NCBI GenBank assembly: GCA_005800865.1
Contig: SYEI01000387.1
Coordinates: forward strand, 1 to 16,448
Length of the DNA stretch: 16,448 bases
DNA from: Bacteroidota bacterium
Lineage (GTDB): Bacteria > Bacteroidota > Bacteroidia > B-17B0 > Aurantibacillaceae
Direction: 5' to 3'
Shown: in pieces, positions 1-7,338 of the stretch
Numbering within the stretch: position 1 is the first letter of the stretch
Layout: each line of letters begins with the position of its first letter
Position numbers and translations under genes: made by a program
Notes under the pieces: model-generated
Database searches by the model: none
Told to the model about the DNA's origin: nothing
The model's input: the letters and a program-made list of their open reading frames with translations, nothing else

Positions 1-456
1 ACCCTCAATTTTAAATTCATTTTTTTCAGCAACGCGTCTGCTTGAAACATTGTCTTCAGCAATTCTCATAAAAATTTTATTCAATCCCATTGACTGAAAA
101 CAATGATTAGAAATAATTGCAACCGCATTTGTTATAATTCCTTTTCCTTCATATGCTTTGTCAATGAAAAACCCTAACTCTCCTTTTGGAATAGTCCAAT
201 CAAGGTCTTTTATAAACACAGTACCTACAATTTTGTCTGATAAATTATCTAAAATAATAAAGGTGAAGAACTCTTTCTTTTCTGCCAGTCTTAGCCTCTC
301 AACTATATGAGCCGTTGTCGAAGAAATATCTTTATTGGCATTTAAAGTTTTAGGGAAATATTTAGTAAGGCGATCTTTGTTTTGGTCAACAAATAAATGA
401 TAATTTGAAGAGTCTTCGCTGCAAATTGGTCTAATTACAAAATTGTCGAAAGTCAT
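1..456 (-). CDS. GNAT-family N-acetyltransferase (RimJ/RimL-like), 3' end cut by the window
   Basis: Reading the minus strand from the ATG at 456 gives 152 codons without a stop, running off the window at base 1; I found this frame by hand translation. The protein begins MTFDNFVIRP, typical of RimJ/RimL-type acetyltransferases. It continues with a central beta-strand stretch (KIVGTVFIKDL, about 75-85) and GELGFFIDKAYEGKGIITNAV at about 92-112. That last stretch matches the acetyl-CoA pyrophosphate-binding motif A (family form Q/R-x-x-G-x-G). The later LNKIFMRIAEDNVSSRRVAEKNEF segment is the usual N-x-x-S-x-x-V-x-E-K-x-G/E-F signature. The family transfers acetyl groups from acetyl-CoA to amines, such as ribosomal-protein N-termini, antibiotics or small metabolites; the substrate cannot be read here. 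Perhaps 25-30 residues are missing. It lies downstream of, and in the same direction as, the LytTR regulator gene, but 162 bases and a long palindrome separate them, so it is probably transcribed alone. Confidence 0.9.
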   Translation of the reverse strand, partial: MTFDNFVIRPICSEDSSNYHLFVDQNKDRLTKYFPKTLNANKDISSTTAHIVERLRLAEKKEFFTFIILDNLSDKIVGTVFIKDLDWTIPKGELGFFIDKAYEGKGIITNAVAIISNHCFQSMGLNKIFMRIAEDNVSSRRVAEKNEFKIEG

Positions 457-497
457 TTATGTCTATTTAGGATGTCTTTAATGCTTGCTGCTAACTA

Positions 498-570
498 GCT
501 TATACCCGATACAAACCTTCGGGTATCTCGCTATACTTTGGTAGATAACCGAAATAGAGTATCGGTAAGC
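498..570. repeat. 73-base imperfect palindrome (cruciform-capable intergenic element)
   Basis: Two nested inverted repeats are visible. The outer arms are 498-512 (gcttatacccgatac) and 559-570 (gtatcggtaagc), which pair except for a 3-base bulge. The inner arms are 518-528 (ttcgggtatct) and 543-553 (agataaccgaa), which pair over 11 positions with one mismatch around a 14-base loop. An alternative short hairpin pairs 503-510 with 519/520-527. No T-tract follows on either strand, so it is not a standard intrinsic terminator. It fills the space between the end of the regulator gene and the start of the acetyltransferase gene. It could be a dispersed REP/MITE-like element, a transcript-processing site or a protein-binding site; copy number in the genome is unknown. 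Confidence 0.6.
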
Positions 571-618
571 ATATATAAATGTATTCATAAAAAATCAAAT
601 AGTGAAATTGACTTTTCC

Positions 619-1353
619 CTAAAACAAATTCAACTTCTGCAACAATTCCGCTCGGCTATTTTCGCTTACTGGAATTTCTTTACCATTTACTAAAACCTCT
701 TTGGGATTTACTTTTTCAATATGTTTAAGGTTCACTAAAAAGGAACGGTGCGTTCTAAAGAAATGAAATAAGGATAATTTTTCTTCTACTACTTTTAAAG
801 TGTAGCTTAAAATGTATTTCGTTTGTTTGGTGTAAATAATGCTGTAATTGTCGCAAGCTTCGGCATACAATACATCGGCGTAATTTACTTTTACCAAACT
901 GTGTTTGTCTTTAATAAAAAAATGATCGTTTACTAAAAACGAATCAGAGAAGGAGACTTGTGTATTTTCTTTTTGCAAATTAAAACTGTGCCAAGCTAAA
1001 TTTATTTGGGTTTGTATATCGCCAGCTTTAAAAGGTTTTACAATAAATCCAAATGGATTAGTCAATTTTACGCGTTCTAATGTTTTGGCATCCGTATTTG
1101 ATGAAATGAAAATAAATGGTTTTTTGTAATGTTGATTAATGTAATGCGCGATGTCAATCCCATCTGGACCATCTCCTAAATTAATATCTAATAAAATTAA
1201 ATCTGGATTTTCTTTTTGCAATAGTTCTTTGGCATCGCTAAAGTTATCGGCAATGCCAGCACTTTTAAAACCTGCATCTAATACATATTGTTCAATATGG
1301 TCAGCAATTAAAGGTTCGTCTTCTACGATTGCTATTTTTAAATTAGATGTCAT
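619..1353 (-). CDS. LytTR-family DNA-binding response regulator
   Basis: A 244-residue two-domain response regulator. The N-terminal receiver domain (about 5-120) has the acidic pair E11/D12, phosphoacceptor D56 in LLDINLG, switch residue S84 and conserved K106 in KPF. After a short linker, about 145-244 form a LytTR DNA-binding domain. It shows the VLYAEACDNYSIIYT strand region and the diagnostic FFRTHRSFLVNLKHIEKV segment. Family members bind promoter DNA as dimers and activate or repress nearby genes. The start ATG at 1353 overlaps the last 11 bases of the upstream kinase gene, so the pair is almost certainly co-transcribed and translationally coupled. The obvious partner is that HisKA_2 kinase. 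Targets are unknown; the divergent T9SS-cargo cluster at 3225 is the nearest candidate, by inference only. The stop is TAG at 619-621. Confidence 0.95.
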   Translation of the reverse strand: MTSNLKIAIVEDEPLIADHIEQYVLDAGFKSAGIADNFSDAKELLQKENPDLILLDINLGDGPDGIDIAHYINQHYKKPFIFISSNTDAKTLERVKLTNPFGFIVKPFKAGDIQTQINLAWHSFNLQKENTQVSFSDSFLVNDHFFIKDKHSLVKVNYADVLYAEACDNYSIIYTKQTKYILSYTLKVVEEKLSLFHFFRTHRSFLVNLKHIEKVNPKEVLVNGKEIPVSENSRAELLQKLNLF

Positions 1354-3115
1354 ATAACTTAAAGCTATTAATTTTTAATTGAACGCTTGTGCCTTTTTCG
1401 GAAGTATCTTCGGTAATATCGGCGCGTAATTTGCGCGATAAAGATTTAATTAATTTGGTGCCAAACGAAGTGCCTGATTCATTTATGGATGCTTGTTTTC
1501 CTATGCCATTATCAGTCACTATTAATACAAGAGCGTCTTTTTGCTTATTGAGAGTGATGGTAATCTCTGGTTTTTCAATGGATAAAAAAGCATATTTGCA
1601 GGCATTGGTAATCAATTCAGCTGTAATTAAACCAATAGGAATAGCAGATTCTAAATCCATATTCAGGTCAGCTACTTTGCATGTTAACTGAATAGGTGTG
1701 GTTGTGACAGACGAGGAAAAGTTCTTTAAAATATCAAAGGCTAACTCTTGCAAGTAGGTGTTAATTTTTATTCCTCTGATATTATCAGATTGATATAATC
1801 GTTGATGAATCAATGAAATAGCATTAATACGACTTAAGCTATCTTCGATCACTCGCATTGATTTTTCGTCTGTTAAATCTCTTGCTTGTAAATCTAAAAT
1901 GGAAGACACCATTTGTAAATTATTTTTGACGCGATGGTGAATTTCGCTCATCATCACTTCTTTTTGTTCTAAATTCGCTTGTATGGCGGCGTTTTTTTGT
2001 TCCAATAAACTATTTACTTTTTGCTTATTTCTAAAAAGGAGTATGGTAAACACTAAGGAGATTAAAATTACCACAATCACTACCATAAACAATATTCGTT
2101 GTTTGGTGTTAGCCTCATCGTCAATTTTTTTCTGTAATTCAATTTCCTTTACCTTTTGTTGATTTTTCTCTACGTCAAATTTGGCCTGCATTTCGGCAAT
2201 AGCATCGTTCTTATCTTGATTAAACAATGTGTCTTTTAATGAAGCGTAATTTTGAAAACTGGCATAAGCATTTTTGTAATCACCCATCGAAAATAAAATA
2301 TCGGCCATGGTTTCATGGCAAAATAATTCTCTTTCAACAGAACCTACTTCTTTGCTAATAGCAATACTTTTTTCGGAATAAGTTTTGGCCGTTTCATATT
2401 CTTTTAATTCTTTATAGCACATGGCTAAAGAATTGTAATTGGTAATTAAATGGTATTTATTATTTGATTTTAAAGAATATTGTTCGGCAAGTTTGTAATA
2501 GCTAATGGCTTTGGCATACTCTTTTTTTGCATAATATATTTTTGCTAAGGAGTTGTAGGCAGGTGCAAATCCTGGTTTGTAATTTATTTCATGATAAATT
2601 TTTAATGCTTCGTTATAGTTGATTTCAGCCAAATCCATTTTTTTGACATAGGTGTATGAAATGCCTTGGTTAATATAAACACCCGCTAAATCTTTTTTAT
2701 TGGTGGTTTTTTTATAAAGTTCAATCGATTTATCATAGTATTTTAAAGCGTTGTCGTATTGGTATTGCAGGTAATAAGCAATTCCCATTTGAGAATAGCA
2801 ATGGGCTAATTCACTAACGTCTTTTAATTCTTCAAACAATTTAATGGCTTCAATAAATTGTTTGATAGCAATGTCTGATTTGCCGTTTACATAGTTACAG
2901 ATGGCTAGGTTTTTGGTGGCGGCTGCAATACCTCTTTTAAAGTTTGCTTCTTTGGCTAATGTTAAAGCTTCTTGAGCTAAATAGCTGGAGCTATCCACAT
3001 CTACTTTACTTAAATTTTCTGAACGCTTATTTAGCGCATTGATTTTAGCCGTGTCAGTTTGAGACAAAGCCTGTTGGGTTATAAAAAGGATGATGAAAAG
3101 AAAAAGTTTGTTCAT
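1343..3115 (-). CDS. Periplasmic TPR sensor histidine kinase, HisKA_2 type
   Basis: A 590-residue kinase from the ATG at 3115. A signal sequence (MNKLFLFIILFITQQALSQ) is followed by tetratricopeptide repeats over about 45-300, seen in recurring A-x-x-Y-x-x-A blocks such as YDNALKYYDKSIELY and YAKAISYYKLAEQY. A coiled stretch (about 300-340) leads to a transmembrane helix (about 341-361). The cytoplasmic part has an HisKA_2 dimerisation/phosphotransfer box, SEIHHRVKNNLQMVSSILDL, with H394 the likely phosphoacceptor. An ATPase domain follows with N504 (ELITNACKYAF), D535 (VTDNGIG) and a later GTSFG loop. The TPR domain should lie in the periplasm and sense a protein or peptide partner. An in-frame GTG six bases upstream (3121) would add two residues; I prefer the ATG. 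A tiny out-of-frame ORF (ATG TGG CTA TGA, from 3123) ends on the kinase start and could couple initiation. The last 11 bases overlap the regulator gene. Confidence 0.93.
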   Translation of the reverse strand: MNKLFLFIILFITQQALSQTDTAKINALNKRSENLSKVDVDSSSYLAQEALTLAKEANFKRGIAAATKNLAICNYVNGKSDIAIKQFIEAIKLFEELKDVSELAHCYSQMGIAYYLQYQYDNALKYYDKSIELYKKTTNKKDLAGVYINQGISYTYVKKMDLAEINYNEALKIYHEINYKPGFAPAYNSLAKIYYAKKEYAKAISYYKLAEQYSLKSNNKYHLITNYNSLAMCYKELKEYETAKTYSEKSIAISKEVGSVERELFCHETMADILFSMGDYKNAYASFQNYASLKDTLFNQDKNDAIAEMQAKFDVEKNQQKVKEIELQKKIDDEANTKQRILFMVVIVVILISLVFTILLFRNKQKVNSLLEQKNAAIQANLEQKEVMMSEIHHRVKNNLQMVSSILDLQARDLTDEKSMRVIEDSLSRINAISLIHQRLYQSDNIRGIKINTYLQELAFDILKNFSSSVTTTPIQLTCKVADLNMDLESAIPIGLITAELITNACKYAFLSIEKPEITITLNKQKDALVLIVTDNGIGKQASINESGTSFGTKLIKSLSRKLRADITEDTSEKGTSVQLKINSFKLYDI

Positions 3116-3224
3116 AGCCACATTAAAAATACACTCATTTACTCAAAAAAGGAAGGTATTCGCCCTATTTTTTTTACGTTCCTAGGTTAATGGCGCAATT
3201 TTATGCTAATCAAAAATTAAAACC
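3116..3224. promoter_or_regulatory. Divergent intergenic region between kinase and T9SS-cargo gene
   Basis: This 109-base AT-rich spacer must hold the promoters of both the minus-strand kinase/regulator pair and the plus-strand secreted-protein cluster. I see no clean TANNTTTG -7 box in either direction. It contains an imperfect inverted repeat, ATTCGCC at 3158-3164 and GGCGCAAT at 3192-3199, with a CCTAGG palindrome at 3181-3186 between the arms. That arrangement could be an operator shared by the two directions, possibly for the adjacent LytTR regulator. The evidence is position and symmetry only. Confidence 0.35.
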
Positions 3225-5900
3225 ATGAAAAAAATATTTACAACATTAATGATTTTAGGAGCTAGTCTCTCTAGTTTTTCTCAAAAATTGGACACCGTTT
3301 ACCGTAACGCAGGGTATGGACAAATGGAACACGTAGGACTATTTAAAGAGTCTAATGGAAATGTCATTATGGCGGGATCATACGCTAGTGGGATTAATGA
3401 TATTGATCCCGGTTCTAATACTGTACCATTACCACCTGCAAATAATTTTGGGTTTTATTTGATTAAGTATAATGATTTAGGATCTTATTTAGGTCATATG
3501 AGTGTGAGCGGAACTGCAAATGTTTTAGCACAAGATGCTGCCAGAGACGCTTCAGGAAATTATATTATAGTAGGTGAGTTTACTGGAACTACAGATTTTG
3601 ACCCATCAGCAAACACATTTACAGTAAATTCAGGAACATCGCAAGGAAAAGCATTTATTGCGAAATATGATGCTAATTTCAATTTCTTGTCTGTATATAC
3701 ATTTACATCGACTAATTATAGTGCTTTTCAATCTGTGAAAGTAGATGCTGCTGGGAAAATTTATGTTGGTGGATATTTTTGGGGAACTCAAGATTTTGAT
3801 GTAGGCATTGGTGTTGCTAACGAAACATCAACAACTACAGGCTCGAATGTTTTTCTTATATATGATTCTAGTATGAATTTATTAAACCGATTTGTAAATT
3901 TTGGTAGATTTAAAACATTGTGTGAAGTAGATAATAGTGGAAATATTTATTTGGCGGGTTTGTTTAATGCTAATAGTGATTTTGACCCTTCGCCTTCAAC
4001 TTATACATTAACTCCTATTGGAGGAAGTGATGTATTTATCGCTAAATATAATTCATCTATGGTTTTACAATGGGCAGGGCAAATTGGTAACATAAATAGT
4101 GAAAACTTAAAGCAATTGAAATTAGATGGTAATGGAAACCCAATATTATTAGGTGAATTTTCGGGTACTGTTGATTTTGACATGAACACTAGTTCTACCT
4201 ATACTTTAACATCTGTAGCAACAGATAATTTTTTAGTTAGAATTTCAGCTTTAGGTTTATTTAATTGGGCAAGGCATTATCAATTAAGTAATGTATTTAA
4301 CAATGTTATCGGTGATTATGTAGATGTGGATGCTAATAATAATATTTATTTGACCGGAGCATTTTCTGGAACTAAAAATTTTAATAATGGAGGAATTGCA
4401 TTTAATATGGTTGCTACAGGAGATGTAGATGGTTTTGTTGAGAAGCTAGATAATACTGGTGCTCAACAATGGTGTTTTAGATTTGGCGGCAGTACTCCAG
4501 GTTTTAATTACACTGGCGGACATTGTATTTCTATTGAAAATTCTGGACAGATTGATTTAATTGGTTCTATGAGGTCAGTGAATGATTTTGATCCTTCACC
4601 TTATGACTCTATTTCTATCACGGCATATTCTGGTTTTTATAATAGTTTTATTGCTAAATATAATCAGTTAAAAACATTAACCGTTGCAACACCATCGTTA
4701 TGTGCAGGTAATACTTTAACAATACCATATTCAATTAACGGAACGTGTAATACTGGGAATATTTTCACAGCGCAACTTTCTGATGCAAGTGGCAGTTTTA
4801 CTTCGCCAATTTCTATTGGAACAATCAGCGCAACTTCATCAGGAACTATTACTGCTACCGTGCCTTCTACGGTTGCGTACGGCACAAATTATAGAGTTCG
4901 TGTTGTATCATCAAATCCAATTCAAAAAGGAGAAAGAAATAATTCTAATATTTTAATTAATAATGCTCCTTCAGTATTATCATCACCAAGTAGTAAAACG
5001 GTTTGTATAAATGCGAATACCTCTTTTACATCTGCAGTTTCATCAAATTCTACGACTGTGCAATGGTATTTTAATTCATCTCCTGTCGGTACAGCAACTT
5101 TGTCTTCACTAGCACTTACTTCTGTTCAAGCCTCAAACTCAGGAAATTATTATTTAACAGTAACAAATGGTTGCGGTTCAGCTAACTCAAATACGGTTAC
5201 TTTAACAGTAAATAATCCTTCAGTTACTGTATCTGGATTACTGTCGGTTTGTGCCGGACAATCAACTACATTAACAGCTAGTGGTGCCATTAACTATTCA
5301 TGGAACACTGGTTCAAACTCATCTTCTATTACTGCTACACCTTCTTCAAATACAAATTATACGGTAACAGGTGTAGATGCGCAAGGATGTATAGATACAG
5401 AAACTTTAACTGTGGTTTTAAATGCCTTACCTACAGTATCTGTGTCTACCAGCAATGCTATTATTTGCACCGGAGAAACTAGTACTTTAACAGCAACTGG
5501 AGCAAATACTTATTCATGGAACACAACTTCGAGTGGTTCAGCTATTGTTGTTAATCCAACTACTAATACAGTTTATACTGTATCAGGAACAGATGCAAAC
5601 GGATGTTCAAATTCATCAACTATAACTCAATCTGTCTCTTTATGTACTGGTATTACTCAGTTAGTAAATGAATCATCAGTTTCTGTATTTCCAAATCCAT
5701 TTACGGATGTAATTACTATTAAAAATACTTTTAAGAATTCTACTATTGTGATTGTTGATGTTTTAGGCAAAGTAGTTTTCGAAAAACAAATTGTATCTTC
5801 AGAAACAAGCATTGATTTAAGCGAATTAAAAACTGGTTTTTATCAATTAATGGTGAATGGAGAAAGTAATTCTTATACTCAAAAAATAATTAAACAATAA
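3225..5900 (+). CDS. Large T9SS-secreted repeat protein with Ig-like domains and type A sorting domain
   Basis: An 891-residue exported protein. A signal peptide (MKKIFTTLMILGASLSSFSQ, about 1-20) is followed by seven divergent repeats over about 50-480. Each has a G-x-F/Y-x-G-T-x-D-F-D-P strand, a variable strand and an F-I-A-K-Y-D/N strand. This is the pattern of propeller-like repeats common in Bacteroidota surface proteins. Residues about 484-580 form an extra beta-sandwich-like domain, and 583-663 an Ig-like domain with C594 and C650. Two tandem Ig/PKD-like repeats (about 664-807) share TLTA-G-YSWNT and YTV-G-DA-GC motifs. The final 73 or so residues (VSVFPNPFTDVITI to TQKIIKQ) are a type A T9SS sorting domain, which directs transport across the outer membrane and surface attachment or release. 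The likely role is adhesion or surface coat; no enzymatic motif is visible. It leads a cluster with the exported protein 9 nt downstream and is divergent from the TPR kinase. Confidence 0.92.
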   Translation: MKKIFTTLMILGASLSSFSQKLDTVYRNAGYGQMEHVGLFKESNGNVIMAGSYASGINDIDPGSNTVPLPPANNFGFYLIKYNDLGSYLGHMSVSGTANVLAQDAARDASGNYIIVGEFTGTTDFDPSANTFTVNSGTSQGKAFIAKYDANFNFLSVYTFTSTNYSAFQSVKVDAAGKIYVGGYFWGTQDFDVGIGVANETSTTTGSNVFLIYDSSMNLLNRFVNFGRFKTLCEVDNSGNIYLAGLFNANSDFDPSPSTYTLTPIGGSDVFIAKYNSSMVLQWAGQIGNINSENLKQLKLDGNGNPILLGEFSGTVDFDMNTSSTYTLTSVATDNFLVRISALGLFNWARHYQLSNVFNNVIGDYVDVDANNNIYLTGAFSGTKNFNNGGIAFNMVATGDVDGFVEKLDNTGAQQWCFRFGGSTPGFNYTGGHCISIENSGQIDLIGSMRSVNDFDPSPYDSISITAYSGFYNSFIAKYNQLKTLTVATPSLCAGNTLTIPYSINGTCNTGNIFTAQLSDASGSFTSPISIGTISATSSGTITATVPSTVAYGTNYRVRVVSSNPIQKGERNNSNILINNAPSVLSSPSSKTVCINANTSFTSAVSSNSTTVQWYFNSSPVGTATLSSLALTSVQASNSGNYYLTVTNGCGSANSNTVTLTVNNPSVTVSGLLSVCAGQSTTLTASGAINYSWNTGSNSSSITATPSSNTNYTVTGVDAQGCIDTETLTVVLNALPTVSVSTSNAIICTGETSTLTATGANTYSWNTTSSGSAIVVNPTTNTVYTVSGTDANGCSNSSTITQSVSLCTGITQLVNESSVSVFPNPFTDVITIKNTFKNSTIVIVDVLGKVVFEKQIVSSETSIDLSELKTGFYQLMVNGESNSYTQKIIKQ
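3372..4664 (+). repeat. Seven divergent protein-level repeats (DFDP type) inside the secreted protein
   Basis: Repeat units begin near residues 50, 116, 182, 244, 309, 378 and 446. The core is a short G-x-F-x-G-T strand followed by DFDPS or a variant: DIDPG, DFDPS, DFDVG, DFDPS, DFDMN, NFNNG, DFDPS. About 20 residues later comes a strand such as AFIAKYD, VFLIYDS, VFIAKYN, NFLVRIS, GFVEKLD or SFIAKYN. Six to eight such blades would suit a beta-propeller. The acidic DFDP loops could bind calcium, by analogy only. The copies are diverged at DNA level, so this is an old protein duplication rather than an unstable tandem repeat. Confidence 0.75.
5214..5645 (+). repeat. Two tandem Ig/PKD-like modules in the secreted protein
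   Basis: Residues about 664-735 and 736-807 are homologous. Both open with a P-x-V-x-V-S strand, have a C-x-G-x-(S)-T-x-L-T-A stretch and a YSWNT strand, then NT-YTV-G-DA-GC before a final T-rich strand. Modules like these occur in tandem stalks of Bacteroidota cell-surface proteins, just before the T9SS sorting domain, and probably act as spacers that present the N-terminal repeat region. Confidence 0.7.
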
Positions 5901-5909
5901 ATAGAAAAT

Positions 5910-7295
5910 ATGATCAAGAAAATTATTCTATCGCTATCGATTATCTCGGCAGGTGTATTTAGTGAGATTAAGTCACAAACAATTCCCACTTATCCTAGTG
6001 TGGATGATGCTTTGGCGAAAGCTAAAAGTTCTGATTTTTTGAGAGGGCTTTTGAAATTAGATTATAATGCTGATGTTACAAAATGTACATTCTCTAAGAA
6101 GTACTATAGTAATACCGAAGAGAAAGAAGTAGATGCTTATTTTGGAAAATACACTAGCGACAGATGCGCTGAACTTTTTCCAATTTCAATGCCCTATGAT
6201 AGATGTATAACCTATATAACCGTTACAACATCAAAAGATGCTAATGGCACTGTTTATCAAGTGCCAGTTGGCGTGAAGTATTCTCGTTTAAAAAATGATG
6301 TGTTAACCAACCAATGGGAATATTATAATGTGGAGTTGGGAAGTCCTAGAGTTATTGGTGGAGTTGCCAATGATAGTAAAGCAAAAATTGCATTGTTGGT
6401 GGGAGGTATAAAAAAATTTCCACTTAAAAATGGGCAGCTTTACGGAGGTGATGATGAAACGGGATTTAATGGAAGCGTAGAAGCCTTAAAGCATTTTTCA
6501 CGAATTGATTCTATTTACTGTAAAGGTGAAAAAATAGATAATGCCAAAGAACAGACTTGGTTTTTTGAAATTAAAGGGCAGGAATATAATTCTAACACGG
6601 GAGATATTATTGATGACGCAACTTTAACCGATAATTATATTGTAAACGTTGCATTACAAGTGAAATTAGAAAATGCTAAATGGAATATTGTTGATTTAAT
6701 GATTAGAGATAATCATGGAAATGATAGATCTAACGTTAAATACAACGGGCCATTATTGGCATGTTTTGGGCAAGTAAACTTTGATAAAATTTATAAAAAT
6801 ACGGCATTCTATCAGTTTGCTCCAGATACAGAAGGCGCATTGAAATTAAAAGCAAAGCAATTACAAAAGGCGATTGAAAACCTTAGCTATAACGAAGAGA
6901 AAGACTTAAAATTATTAGTGCAATTTTTTGATCCCGAAAATAATCCTGAAAAAATGGCTTTAGATTTATTTAAAATTTTGAAAGAAGCTAAAGACAAACA
7001 ATGTACAATACACGAAATTAATGTATACGGAAGTTATTACGGAAAACCAGGTTCAGGGTCAACAGATAATTTTATCAAAATTAATGCTGAATTTAAAAGA
7101 GAGTCGTGCTTAACAAAACCTGAACTTAAAGAACAATACAAAGCAGCCGGCATGAATGCCAAGTTAATGAAGCAAACTGGTGGCGACTTATATTCAAGGG
7201 CATTGTTTCAAAATAATAGCATTAAATTGGTAATTAGAGAAAATACCCTATTCTTAGTTTCTGCCCCAACATTGAGCGAAGCAATTCCTTTTTAA
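5910..7295 (+). CDS. Exported protein of unknown function
   Basis: A 461-residue protein I do not recognise. The N-terminus (MIKKIILSLSIISAGVFSEIKSQ) looks like a signal peptide cleaved near residue 23. The mature part has mixed alpha/beta composition, no further hydrophobic span and no C-terminal T9SS sorting signature, so it is probably periplasmic or exported another way. Seven cysteines follow the signal peptide (about 59, 86, 99, 204, 285, 365, 400), an odd number. Visible segments are a beta-rich middle (about 95-290), an amphipathic helical stretch rich in K, L and E (about 308-362, e.g. LKLKAKQLQKAIENL) and a C-terminal alpha/beta part. No catalytic motif stands out. It starts 9 nt after the T9SS-cargo stop codon, so the two are very likely co-transcribed. 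A role in folding, presenting or using that cargo is possible but unproven. Confidence 0.85.
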   Translation: MIKKIILSLSIISAGVFSEIKSQTIPTYPSVDDALAKAKSSDFLRGLLKLDYNADVTKCTFSKKYYSNTEEKEVDAYFGKYTSDRCAELFPISMPYDRCITYITVTTSKDANGTVYQVPVGVKYSRLKNDVLTNQWEYYNVELGSPRVIGGVANDSKAKIALLVGGIKKFPLKNGQLYGGDDETGFNGSVEALKHFSRIDSIYCKGEKIDNAKEQTWFFEIKGQEYNSNTGDIIDDATLTDNYIVNVALQVKLENAKWNIVDLMIRDNHGNDRSNVKYNGPLLACFGQVNFDKIYKNTAFYQFAPDTEGALKLKAKQLQKAIENLSYNEEKDLKLLVQFFDPENNPEKMALDLFKILKEAKDKQCTIHEINVYGSYYGKPGSGSTDNFIKINAEFKRESCLTKPELKEQYKAAGMNAKLMKQTGGDLYSRALFQNNSIKLVIRENTLFLVSAPTLSEAIPF

Positions 7296-7338
7296 TTTTA
7301 TTTATATAAAAATTCGGTAAAATTGGGCTAAGTAGTAT

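Noticed and set aside
498..570. Integron attC site
   Set aside because: The structure is cruciform-like, but the outer ends do not carry matched RYYYAAC and GTTRRRY core sites and no integrase or cassette array is visible.
498..570. Intrinsic terminator for the minus-strand regulator gene
   Set aside because: The hairpins are long and interrupted and no T-tract follows on the minus strand.
1151..1691. Plus-strand open frames opposite the response regulator and kinase
   Set aside because: They lie antisense to well-supported domains, show no domain motif of their own, and are expected shadows in AT-rich coding DNA.
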